The translations under genes were made by a program, and so were the position numbers. 64,000 nt of DNA, taken from positions 1,798,001 to 1,862,000 of the forward strand of contig NZ_CP119794.1 in the NCBI RefSeq assembly GCF_029338315.1, written 5' to 3'. Below the pieces are notes generated by a model, which was not told where the DNA came from, did no database searches, and worked only from the letters and a program-made list of their open reading frames with translations. Origin of the DNA: Haloarcula regularis (GTDB lineage: Archaea; Halobacteriota; Halobacteria; Halobacteriales; Haloarculaceae). This document shows, one piece after another, positions 8,228 through 16,823 of this stretch (the first letter of the stretch is position 1; each line of letters begins with the position of its first letter).

Positions 8228-8850
8228 GGACCGCGCTCTGTTTCGACCTCGACGGGACGCTCGTCCACCGGACCGATCCCTACGAGGACGTGACCCGAGC
8301 GACGCTCGAGGCCCACGGCATCGAAGCCGACGACGCGCTCGTCCAGACGGCCGAGGAATCGTTCCTGTCGGCCTTCGAGGCGATGGAACCGGACCCGTTC
8401 CACCGGGCGATGGAGACGGCACGCGAGGCTGCCGGGGCCGACGCCGACCCGGCGGCGATGGTCGAGACGCTCCGCGAGCGGACCTACGAGACGACGACGG
8501 TGCCCGACGGCGCCCGCGAGAGTCTGGCGTCGCTCGGTGCCGACGACCCGCTGGCGGTCGTCACGAACGGCGTCCGCGAGTGGCAGCTGGGCAAACTCGA
8601 CCACCACGACCTGACCGACCACTTCGACGTCGTCGTCGCCTCCTACGAGGCCGGTGCGCACAAGCCGGACCCGGCGCCGTTCGACCGCCTGCGCGACAAC
8701 TTGCCGGCCGACGAGTACGTCATGGTCGGCGACGACTACGAGGCCGACGTCGAGGGCGCGCGAGCCGCCGGGTTCGTCCCCGTCCACTACGAGCGCGAGG
8801 CGGGCGACGCGGGCCCCGACCTCTGGGCGACCCTCCGGGCGCTCGTGTAG
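8224..8850 (+). CDS. HAD-superfamily hydrolase
   Basis: 208 residues with all four HAD motifs: CFDLDGTLV (nucleophile and acid aspartates), VVTNG (motif II), the KPDP lysine in GAHKPDPAPF, and VGDDYEADVEGARAAG (motif IV). The helical cap between residues ~15 and 85 places it in subfamily I. Likely a phosphatase on a small phosphorylated metabolite; substrate not predictable. Last gene of the UPF0200-UPF0201 operon. Confidence 0.85.
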   Translation: MRTALCFDLDGTLVHRTDPYEDVTRATLEAHGIEADDALVQTAEESFLSAFEAMEPDPFHRAMETAREAAGADADPAAMVETLRERTYETTTVPDGARESLASLGADDPLAVVTNGVREWQLGKLDHHDLTDHFDVVVASYEAGAHKPDPAPFDRLRDNLPADEYVMVGDDYEADVEGARAAGFVPVHYEREAGDAGPDLWATLRALV

Positions 8851-8851
8851 G

Positions 8852-9906
8852 TCAGAAGCCGCTGACGAAGATGGCGAGCCACTCGCCCACCTCGCGGTGC
8901 TTGGTGACCCGCACCTCCTCGACCCACTTGACCCACTGGAAGCCCCGGCGCCCGGGCGCGACCAGGCGCATCGGGAAGCCGTGGCCGTGCGAGAGACGCT
9001 CGCCGTCGACGTGCGTCGCGAGGACGGCATCGCGGGCCTCGTCGATGGGGAGGCTCCAGCGGTAGCCCGTGACCGAGCGGAACTGGACCCACGCCGCCGG
9101 GTCGTCCGGGTCGGCGGCATCCAGCAGGTCACCCACGCGGATGCCCTGCCACGCGTGGTCGGAGTACCACCCGCTCGTGCAGTCGAGCAGCCCCTGCCGC
9201 GTCGCGTCCGCCGAGAGGTCGTCGACACCGTACTCGGCGGGCGTCGAGACGCGACCCACCACCGACAGCGACCAGTCGGCCGGGTCGACCGGGTCCGGGT
9301 CGTCGGCGACCCAGCTGGTCACCGGGAAGCGGTTGCCCTCGCCGCTGCCCTCCTCGCGCGACCCCGTATACCGCCGAGCGGCCCCCGCGGTGTCCAGCAG
9401 ATCGTTGACCGGTCGCTGGAACCGCCAAACGAGCGCGCCCGCGGTGACGACGCCGGCGTAGCGGAGGACGTCGCGACGACTGCCCACGGTGGCCCGCGTG
9501 GGCCGGTGGTAGCGATAGCGCAGGTGTGCGACCAGGAGGACGGGCGCGAGCAGGCCGAGGCCGACGTGGAGGTGAAAGAGCCCCACGGCCCCAGGTCGAG
9601 CGAGCCGCCGAACACCCACCAGACGCCGGTGGCCAGGGCCGCGGTCGCGTCGGCCGCGAGCAGCAAGGAGAGGACTCGCCGGCCGGTGAGCCGCGAGGGC
9701 GAGACACGGTGGGAGACACGCCACAGCTTCATCGGCACCAGCGCGACGAGTACCACCCCTGCGATGGCGTGGAGATCGATGATCCACGCGCCACGCGGCG
9801 TCCCGGCCCAGATGGTCGCCACGCCCGTCGCGAGCAGCGTCGTGACGGCGACAAAAAGGCTCCAGTCGACGGCGCGCGGCGACGGGACGACCCGGAGAAC
9901 GTCCAT
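8852..9906 (-). CDS. Membrane-anchored molybdopterin oxidoreductase (sulfite-oxidase fold), frameshifted
   Basis: N-terminal ~130 residues form a cytochrome-b-like four-helix membrane domain (MDVLRVVPSPRAVDWSLF, HAIAGVVLVALVPMKLWRVSH with a candidate haem histidine). The C-terminal ~210 residues are a sulfite-oxidase-type molybdopterin domain (LLDCTSGWYSDHAWQGI with the Mo-ligand cysteine, HGHGFPMRLVAPGRRGFQW). The halves are in different frames; one extra C in the cccc run at 9589-9592 would join LDLG to AVGLFHLHVG seamlessly. Together they would be an electron-transferring membrane oxidoreductase on the outer face or cytoplasmic side; substrate unknown. Convergent with the HAD gene, two bases apart. 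Confidence 0.75.
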
Positions 9907-10789
9907 GGCAGCCCTTAGCGCCGAACGGCCAAATACTGCCGGGCGGGTTCGGCAGCACGACTCTGCATCGGACTCGGACCGTCGGACCGCTGGCCGAGGG
10001 CGAGAGTGGCAGTTGTCGACGAACCGGGCCAGTCTCCGCCGTCGATGCGTCGGCACGGTCGTCGAGAACGGTCAAGTCACCGGAGGCCAGCTTCCCTTTC
10101 CAAATTCCGAACTCGTACCTCGTGAAGGGTAGCTTGTAGGGCCGAGTCGACCAGTCTGAGCCTATCCGCCTCTAATTCGGCCCCCGATCAGAAGAAACAG
10201 ACCCGAGTTGCGCGCCTCAAGAGAATTTTATCGCCATTTTCGATTTGCTATCATCATATATAACTAGTATAGGTATAAAATGTTCTATCTATCTGCGGAT
10301 TTGTCGATCTTATATCCATTTGAGGCCCCTCAGGATCCGGCCCGCAGTCTAATCAGGCCATCTCACCGTCGAACTCCGTTCCTGTCGAGACTATCGAGCG
10401 ACCGGCCGGACGACGATGGGGTCCTCGGGTCGCGTCGTCACCGAGGGCTCGAGTTGCAGTTCGCGGTTCGAGAGCGACTCGAACCGGCCGCGCCGTGCGA
10501 TCGTCGCGACGACAGGACTGGAGGAACGCGAGCGTGTGCCGACCGAAGTCGAGCGGACTTCCCAGGACTGGCACCCACTCGGGCCAGGGAGTGTCCGCTG
10601 CGTGGTCGCTGCGTTGCCCATGCACGAATAGAGTCAACCATCCGATATGAATGAACGGCCCGAAGCCGGCCCGAACGCACCGCCTGTGGACCCGGTATGC
10701 AGCGGTCTCGGCCAAATCACGAGGAGTGCACGGTGTCGGACTGCTCTCACACTCGGGATTTAATGTCCCAACCCCCGTAGTGTCAGCCC
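9907..10789. other. ~880-bp region without a supportable gene
   Basis: Contains an AT-rich core (10220-10280, with tatataactagtatagg) that may hold promoters, and several overlapping low-quality ORFs between 10353 and 10680 in all frames, none recognisable. The minus-strand frame ending at 10391 (…EDPIVVRPVAR) could be a gene remnant. A TATA-like ttTAAT at about 10759-10764 precedes the next gene. Confidence 0.4.
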
Positions 10790-10815
10790 ATGGTAACTTC
10801 GAGGGAACACGCAGG

Positions 10816-11448
10816 ATGCTCTCCGGGAGTGTCGTGACGGTGGTGGGGGACGGTATCGGACGGACGCAGTCAGGCGGGTCCGGGAGCACTGACCTCGGAC
10901 GGTGGCAACGTCTGAGCATCGGCAGCGAGATAGTCGGCGGAGCCCTCGTGGCACTCTCGGGCCTGGCGCTGTTCAGCGTGCTGAACGAACGGGAGTTCGA
11001 ACTCCTCGCTCCGTTCGCGGTGGCCGGGTTTTTCCTGCTCGTGTTCGGGCTGTGGGCGTACCACGAGCGTCAGCAGGACTGGTTCGGCCGGCCTTCCAGG
11101 GTGAGTTTCTGGGCGATGTCTCTCGGGACTGTCGTCGCCGCAATCTCGCTTCCCATCGCCGAATACGGCCCCGGCGTCGCGTTCGTCGGCTTTCTGCTGG
11201 GACTGCTCGTGGCGATGCTCGGAGCGCTCGGCTTCGGCGTCGCGATGCTCCGGGCCGACGCCGGTCCTCGGGCGGCGGCCTGGCTTCTCATCCTTGCCCT
11301 CCCGGTCGGCGTCCCCCTCACGATCGCGTTTACCACGTACGTGATGGGAGAAGGGGCTGACCCCTGGGGCGGGCCGATGGCCTTCTACGGGCTCGCCTGG
11401 ATTCTCCTGGGCACGCATCTCCGGCGGACTGTCGGCGGAGCAGCGTGA
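10816..11448 (+). CDS. Hypothetical membrane protein, six TM segments
   Basis: About 210 residues. After a ~35-residue polar N-terminus come hydrophobic segments around SEIVGGALVALSGLALFSV, FAVAGFFLLVFGLWAY, WAMSLGTVVAAISLPI, VAFVGFLLGLLVAMLGALG, AWLLILALPVGVPLTIAF and FYGLAWILLGTHL. No family recognised. Start is uncertain: the TATA-like box at 10759-10764 would give a transcript starting at ATG 10790, which opens a 15-codon ORF (MVTSREHAGCSPGVS) in another frame; either that is a short upstream ORF or a base is missing between it and this frame. Confidence 0.6.
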   Translation: MLSGSVVTVVGDGIGRTQSGGSGSTDLGRWQRLSIGSEIVGGALVALSGLALFSVLNEREFELLAPFAVAGFFLLVFGLWAYHERQQDWFGRPSRVSFWAMSLGTVVAAISLPIAEYGPGVAFVGFLLGLLVAMLGALGFGVAMLRADAGPRAAAWLLILALPVGVPLTIAFTTYVMGEGADPWGGPMAFYGLAWILLGTHLRRTVGGAA

Positions 11449-11612
11449 ACCGACCACCGGTCGATAGAGTCCAGCCCGGCAGTTTCGTCTGATCGAAACG
11501 GTCGGTCCACGCTCGAGGGGACGACGCCACCGAGAGCGATACCTGGGTTCGTCGCGTGTCGAACGGACGGTCGCCGTAACCGATTTAATCGTCTCCCGAG
11601 TACCATCGCTGA

Positions 11613-12575
11613 ATGAACAGCGGAGAGCGTCACGGCCGACCCATAGACGTACCGGCGGGGTTGACAGGGGCGACGGTGCTCGTCACCGGCGGCGCGGGGT
11701 TCATCGGGAGCCACATCGCCGACGCGCTCGTGGGCATGGCCGAGGTGCGCGTCCTCGACAATCTCTCGGTGGGGACCACGGAGCGACTCCCCGAGGACGT
11801 GACGTTCATCGAGGCGGACATCCGCAACCGGGAGGCAGTTCGAAACGCCGTCGAGGGCGTCGACGTGATATTCCACGAGGCGGGCAACGCCAGCGTCCAG
11901 CGGTCTATCGAGGAGCCAGCGGCGAGTCACCGGACGAACGTGGTGGGGTCGGCCGTCGTCCTCGACGCCGCCCGGGCGGTCGATGCCCGCGTCGTCTCGG
12001 CGTCGAGTACCGCTATCTACGGCCACCCGGAACAGGTCCCCATCGCGGAGTCGGCGCGGAAGGCGCCGACCTCGCCCTATGGCGTCGAGAAGCTCGCGCT
12101 CGACCGCGACACGGTGCTGTACAACGAGCTCTACGGCCTGCCGACGGTCAGTCTGCGCTACTTCAACGTCTACGGCCCCCGGCAGACCGCCAGCGAGTAC
12201 AGCGGCGTCATCGACGTCTTCCTGCGGCAGGCCCAGGCCGGCGAGGACATCACCGTCGACGGCGGCGGGAGCCAGACCCGCGACTTCGTCCACGTCCGGG
12301 ACGTCGTCCGGGCGAACCTGCTCGCGGCGGTGACCGACGCGGTCGGAACGGCGTTCAACGTCGGGACCGGCGAGAGCGTCTCCATCGAGTCGCTGGCGCG
12401 GACCGTCCGCGAGGTGACCGGGTCGTCCTCGGACCTGACCTACACCGACCCGCGTCCGGGCGACATCACCGAGAGTTGCGCCGATATCTCGAAGGCCCGC
12501 GAGCATCTCGGCTACGAACCGACCGTCTCGCTCGAGGACGGACTCGCAACACTCGTTCGGGGAGGCGTTCACTGA
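11613..12575 (+). CDS. NAD-dependent sugar-nucleotide epimerase/dehydratase
   Basis: 320 residues of the extended SDR family. Glycine motif VTGGAGFIGSH, DNLSVG adenine-binding region, catalytic Ser in VSASSTAIYG and the YxxxK in SPYGVEKLALD, then RYFNVYGPRQ and RDFVHVRDVV. Typical of UDP-glucose 4-epimerase-like enzymes. A tttaat box at about 11584-11589 gives a leaderless start at 11613. It marks the left border of the glycan locus; substrate specificity cannot be read from sequence. Confidence 0.88.
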   Translation: MNSGERHGRPIDVPAGLTGATVLVTGGAGFIGSHIADALVGMAEVRVLDNLSVGTTERLPEDVTFIEADIRNREAVRNAVEGVDVIFHEAGNASVQRSIEEPAASHRTNVVGSAVVLDAARAVDARVVSASSTAIYGHPEQVPIAESARKAPTSPYGVEKLALDRDTVLYNELYGLPTVSLRYFNVYGPRQTASEYSGVIDVFLRQAQAGEDITVDGGGSQTRDFVHVRDVVRANLLAAVTDAVGTAFNVGTGESVSIESLARTVREVTGSSSDLTYTDPRPGDITESCADISKAREHLGYEPTVSLEDGLATLVRGGVH

Positions 12576-12860
12576 GTGATGGCTGGACCACTCTGGAGGA
12601 GGTTGTGCCTCCAGGGAGGAGGGCACTGCTTGGTATATCGGTGGGTTCGTTCAGTGCATCCGAGATCTGTTTGAGTGAGTCGTTCGACCGATTCAAACGT
12701 AGAAAACGGATTGTGCTGGGCTGGTACCGCGGATCAGTTCCGTTGGTTCGGTGGGTAATCAAAATCGTTTCGAACAAGCGTCGTGACCGCTTGCAGGCCT
12801 GAACAGCCGCCAGGAAGCCAGATGCAGGCCGAAAGGAGCGTCACAAATAGCTCGAAGAGA
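12576..12860. other. Intergenic stretch before IS remnants
   Basis: No conserved gene seen. A plus-strand frame ending at 12802 (VIKIVSNKRRDRLQA) and a minus-strand frame starting at 12777 are both short and unrecognised. Confidence 0.35.
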
Positions 12861-13297
12861 TGGAGCAAGGTTGGGCTCGACGCGCCCGCGTGGTCTGTTC
12901 CACTGGCTCGTCACTACCTGGCCGAATAATTCGACGTTGAGTACTGTGAGCGGCACATCCGGCGATTGAAGTCAGCGGCCGGGTTGTCCTAGAAGACAGC
13001 CCGGCCGGAGAACTACGAGTCCGATGAGAGAACTCAAGAAGGCTTCAAAAGAGCGCGACAACCTAGACGGCGAATACACGATCTTAACTGTCGATCAGAC
13101 GCGATAGGTACTCTCGACGCTGATCTATGCTTGGTTTCCAGAAGGAGAGCGCCCGTCACTCCCGCTGACGGGCGCGTGGGATAGCATCAAGTTTCTCGGT
13201 GGAGTCAGCGATGGCGAAGATAATCTCATTCGAAAAGATCCAAGGTGACTCCGAGTTTCGGTTGCTATTCCACGGTGAGAATAGTACTAAAGAGTGA
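12861..13297 (+). pseudogene. Decayed IS630-family transposase
   Basis: Translation in shifting frames gives IS630 transposase pieces: WSKVGLDAPAWSVPLARHYLAE then a stop, FDVEYCERHIRRLKSAAGLS then a stop, DGEYTILTVDQTR then a stop, and YAWFPEGERPSLPLTGAWDS with IKFLGGVSDG. At least three in-frame stops and frame changes exist, the C-terminal catalytic region is missing, and a short piece (FRLLFHGENSTKE) ends at 13297. Non-functional. Confidence 0.75.
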
Positions 13298-13435
13298 CTA
13301 GACGTTTGAGGGAACGCGGGCTCGGGCACGGACGTGTCGGAGGCCACGTTCCTTGACCGTGCCGCTGGTTCGTTCAACCACTGCGGCGGTTGTACGTCTC
13401 CTCCGGTGGTCAACGACCTCACTCTAGTTCGCTCA

Positions 13436-13757
13436 TCAAGAGAGGTTCGTTCGTTGAGCGTAAGGCTTGTCGATGAACTCGGCATCGGACCCGTCAGGAT
13501 GGGCGGTAAATCCGCCACTCGGCGTCACCGTTCCAGGCTCCAAGGCGAATCGACTGTAACCACGCCGCCGAGACGACTGGTGGTCCCGACGGACGTACCG
13601 CATCCCGAGATTCTTCGCCGCATTGTAATCTGTGTTCGCTTCTGTCACCCACTTCTGTCACTGGAGGTCATTGCGAGTCAGGCCATTCTCGTCAGTTGTG
13701 AGCCCACATTCTTCAGCGACACGTCGACAGCTCTGGATCATTTCGAGGAGTGGTGAG
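13436..13757 (-). pseudogene. tnpB: C-terminal fragment of an IS200/IS605-type TnpB (IS1341 group)
   Basis: Minus-strand reading shows the TnpB C-terminus: a degenerate zinc-ribbon region (SCRRVAEECGLTTDEN), an in-frame TGA, then TEANTDYNAAKNLGMRYVRR and the haloarchaeal tail GTVTPSGGFTAHPDG. Only ~105 codons remain; the RuvC catalytic core is absent and zinc cysteines are lost. It abuts and probably replaced the 3' end of the adjacent DUF457 gene. Confidence 0.8.
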
Positions 13758-14354
13758 TACCACGGTGGCCGTTCTGACGAGAGAAAGACCTGGGCCCCCA
13801 TCCCAGATCCAGACGACGGCCGCGACACCTGTCACACAGAGCTGGAAGAGCAACAGCGCCGACCGGAGGTCGGGACCGCTCGGCAGGTTCGTGGCCGCCC
13901 ACTCGGGTTTCTGAGCCATTAACGTCGCGACCGTTTGATTGAAGCTGAGGAGTTCAACGACCGCTGGGCCCGAAATCTCGACCGGCCAGACGACGAAGCT
14001 CAGCTCCTCGAAATCCGTTCCGACTGTCCCCTGAAACGGATAGTTGATCCCATCGGCGATCGGATGGAGCAGCCAGCTCGCACAGAGCGCCACAAGTGCA
14101 TCGCCGTCGCCGGTCCGTCGATAGAGCCAGAGACCAACGAGAAACACGATAGGACCGCCGATAAGCAGCGAATGGCCGGCCGTCCGCCCGTCGATCAACA
14201 GTCCCGACCACTGGAGGGGCTTATCGATTATATCGGGAAACATGGCCCCAACTACGACGAAGAGCGCCCCGAGTGAGGTGGGTGTTCTCCCTCGGACACG
14301 CGTGTACGAAGAGTACGCGAGGTAGCCGATCGCGAGATGGGCAGGCGGAAGCAT
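13713..14354 (-). CDS. DUF457 (membrane-bound metal-dependent hydrolase-like) protein
   Basis: 213 residues, starting MLPPAHLAIGYLAYS, with conserved histidines in the first helix, MFPDIIDKPLQW, GHSLLIGGP and LHPIADG: the DUF457 pattern of an inner-membrane hydrolase-like protein. Four to five TM segments. The last ~15 residues (TTPRNDPELSTCR) are read from TnpB sequence in another frame, so the native C-terminus was replaced by the transposon remnant. A second, indel-damaged DUF457 gene lies at 38857-39372. Substrate unknown. Confidence 0.75.
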   Translation of the reverse strand: MLPPAHLAIGYLAYSSYTRVRGRTPTSLGALFVVVGAMFPDIIDKPLQWSGLLIDGRTAGHSLLIGGPIVFLVGLWLYRRTGDGDALVALCASWLLHPIADGINYPFQGTVGTDFEELSFVVWPVEISGPAVVELLSFNQTVATLMAQKPEWAATNLPSGPDLRSALLLFQLCVTGVAAVVWIWDGGPGLSLVRTATVVLTTPRNDPELSTCR

Positions 14355-14357
14355 TCA

Positions 14358-14395
14358 GTATCTACGAGGTGTACAGTAGCTGTACGCGTAGATAC
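14358..14395. promoter_or_regulatory. Nested palindrome upstream of the DUF457 gene (candidate operator)
   Basis: Outer arms GTATCTACG (14358-14366) and CGTAGATAC (14387-14395); inner arms GTACAG (14371-14376) and CTGTAC (14380-14385). It starts four bases before the ATG at 14354, overlapping the probable promoter, as a regulator-binding site or an RNA hairpin in the leader would. Confidence 0.55.
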
Positions 14396-14843
14396 ATTAG
14401 TAGCAGTGTTCTACCGAGAAGGGTACCGGAGCCACCTGCTCCGGTTGACCGACCAAGTCCGTTCCAGTCTCAGGCGGATATAGTAAGGAAAGATTTCTAG
14501 TAGCTGAACATACGTTCTCATTCGTAAATCGGGTTTGAATGGTATGTATACTGCCAGTAGATGAGGTTCGGATGGCGTTAATGAACTGCCACTGTGCAAC
14601 AACCTCTTTAATAAGAAATTCGCTTTCTCCTGTCGTACAATGCGTACACAGAACAGGCTCATTACGGGATCTTCGGCCATCGAAGGTCCGAAGCCCGACA
14701 ACTGGGTGGGGACCATCGGTAGTCGCGTAATGCCGACCGGCTCCTGGCTCACGGATGTGTCTCCGTCAGGCACTCGTTTGGTAACTGTCTGCCGGCTCGT
14801 GACAGACGCACTGTTCTGAGACAATGAGAGGTACCCGTACATA
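14396..14843. other. Intergenic region upstream of tail-fibre-like genes
   Basis: About 450 bp of lower GC with no recognisable gene. Minus-strand ORFs here are antisense to the following gene or unrecognised. Confidence 0.4.
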
Positions 14844-15991
14844 ATGACGACAGAAAACCACGAACTGAATACGCCGTCGAAAGGGACGCTGAGCTGGGAC
14901 GCTCCACTGAACGAAAATTTCCGTCTAATCGATACGGACACAGAGGTGCGAGACGTCGAAGGAAACCTCGACCAGTACACGCCGACGCTGCGAAGTTCTT
15001 CTCAACTGACACCGGGGTTCGATACATCGGTGACGGGAGCCAGTGGGTCACCCTACCGACACAAGCCCCGCAGACGGTTGTCGCTCCGAGCTACACGAGC
15101 GACCCCGACGCGGCGAGCAACGGCGAGATCTGGTACCGATCGGACATCGACGAGTTCCGGACGCAGGTCGGGGACAGCACCGAGACCGTCGCAGCTGGTG
15201 ACGGGTCGACAACCTCGACGTCGACTGGAACGGCGCTCGTCGCGAACTCGCTGGATACGGATTCGGAGATCGACTCCTTTTTCGTCGAGACCCAGACCAA
15301 CCGTGCGAAGGTAACGGCCGTTTCGTCCCCGTCGACAGAAGGGAGCGGTGCGATGCGTATCAATCAGGACGCAGACGCCGACAACACCTTCTACGGGACT
15401 GAGGGGTTCCACTACCTCGACGACCGGTCGGAGTATCCCTCTGATGGGCTCGAACAGTGTCACCTTCGCTACTGGGTCCAGCTGGATACGAACTACGATA
15501 TCGACAATCCGTGGGCCGGAGAGCAGGCGGGGAAGGGATTCCCCGGCTTCGACGGTCGCTGGGAAGACGACGCCTCCGAGAACCGCGACCCGTGGCTGGT
15601 CAACGGGGCGATCTGGTCGGCTGATGCGATCGGTGCGTCGGCAGACGATTGGCTCCTGTCGTACTATATCTACGACCGCAAGACGAATATCGGCGACAGC
15701 GGTCGGACGTACCACCCGTCGCGAGCACTGAAAAAGGGCCAGTGGTACCAGATCGACCGCTTCGTCGACGTAACGAACAACGTCCTCAAACAGTGGTACG
15801 ACGGCGAGCTGGTAATCGACTTAGACAGCAGCGACGTCGAGTTCTCCCCCGCCCCGAGCCCGTACGACAGGGTGTACGCGATCCGCAACCTGTTCTACTA
15901 CGGCGGTGGGTGGGGCGCCCCGGACGGCTCGGGCGACAACTACGCGTACATCGACAATATCCAGACGTTCGACTCCGAGCAGACACCCTGA
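14844..15991 (+). CDS. Tail-fibre-like N-terminal module plus polysaccharide-lyase-like jelly roll, frameshifted
   Basis: Begins MTTENHELNTPSKGTLSWDA; residues 1-75 contain a module (PLNENFRLIDTD, VRDVEGNL, then FFSTDTGVRYIGDGSQW) shared with the next gene. After a Ser/Thr-rich linker the C-terminal ~220 residues look like a concanavalin-like lyase fold (AGKGFPGFDGRW, YYIYDRKT, ALKKGQWYQIDRFVDV, QWYDGELVIDLD, DNYAYIDNIQTF), resembling PL14/PL20-type glycan lyases. The frame breaks at 14982-14983 (CC where CCC is expected); one added C joins both parts. No signal peptide. Probably acts on a surface polysaccharide; inference. Confidence 0.65.
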
Positions 15992-16032
15992 ACCGACCGA
16001 ACAACAGACATCCAATACACGAACCCGAGACA

Positions 16033-16731
16033 ATGACTGAAAATCACAACCTCACCGAACCCGCAGCAGGCACGACAGACTGGCACATCCCGCTCAACGA
16101 GAACTTCGCGAGGATCGACACGAATCTCGAGATCCGTGACGTGGAAGCGAACCTCGGAGAGTACACGCCGAAATCCGGCGCGAAATTCCTCGCGACGGAC
16201 ACCGGGACACGGTACCTCGGGGACGGGAGCGAGTGGACCGTTGCGCCGGTTCACCTTCCCGACGTCCTCGATGCGCCGGCGTACTCCGGCGAGAACCCTA
16301 CTGACGCCACAGCCGGCGAGCTCTGGTACCGATCGGATCTCGACGCGCTTCTGGGCCAGTTCGAGAGCGGGGTCGTTGACCTAGTGTCCGGTGAAATCGT
16401 CTCGACCACGGACTCGACCGATTCGACCGACTCAACTGACTCGACCGATTCGACCACGACGAGCCACGAGCTGAAGTTCACCGCTGCAGACGGCGCGAGC
16501 TGGGACACGTACACCGCCGGTATCGACGGCACGGTCACGAACACTGAGAACACGAACACCGGTGATACGATCTCCGAACAGTCCGACGGGACACTGCTCA
16601 TCGAAGGTGGCATGATGGGTGGCAAGGATCCCGAAATCTACGACTTCGACGGCGAACTGTTGAGCCTGTCCATGCAACTTGACGGCACGGCGTACCTGGA
16701 CGGCACTGCGATAGACCCCGCCGACTACTGA
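16033..16731 (+). CDS. Tail-fibre-like protein with TDS-repeat linker
   Basis: 232 residues. The N-terminal ~75 residues are paralogous to the preceding gene (DWHIPLNENFARIDTN, IRDVEANLGEYTPKSGAKF, ATDTGTRYLGDGSEW), followed by ELWYRSDLDALL, also present in the paralogue. A linker of about five Thr-Asp-Ser units (16411-16458) leads to a ~100-residue C-terminal domain of unknown type ending GTAIDPADY. No signal peptide or TM segment. The 41-bp gap to the paralogue suggests cotranscription. Confidence 0.65.
   Translation: MTENHNLTEPAAGTTDWHIPLNENFARIDTNLEIRDVEANLGEYTPKSGAKFLATDTGTRYLGDGSEWTVAPVHLPDVLDAPAYSGENPTDATAGELWYRSDLDALLGQFESGVVDLVSGEIVSTTDSTDSTDSTDSTDSTTTSHELKFTAADGASWDTYTAGIDGTVTNTENTNTGDTISEQSDGTLLIEGGMMGGKDPEIYDFDGELLSLSMQLDGTAYLDGTAIDPADY
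16411..16458 (+). repeat. Short tandem repeat encoding Thr-Asp-Ser
   Basis: Nine-base units of the form gactcgacc/gattcgacc repeated about five times inside the tail-fibre-like gene, a likely length-variable linker. Confidence 0.7.
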
Positions 16732-16823
16732 CCCGGTCGTCAGAGGACTCGGCGCGGTCCAGATTCATTCCCGTCGGGGCACCGTGAGAGCAAAGCAGTC
16801 TCGTCCGGACGGCCGACCCCGAA

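Noticed and set aside
10391..10621. 76-codon minus-strand ORF ending EDPIVVRPVAR
   Set aside because: Overlaps competing frames on both strands, no promoter or recognisable domain; at most a gene remnant.
12466..12777. 103-codon minus-strand ORF after the first epimerase
   Set aside because: Its C-terminal third is antisense to the epimerase; no family match and no TATA-like box at the expected distance.
13156..13518. 120-codon minus-strand ORF across the IS remnants
   Set aside because: Antisense to the IS630 remnant and out of frame with the TnpB fragment; composite of transposon debris.
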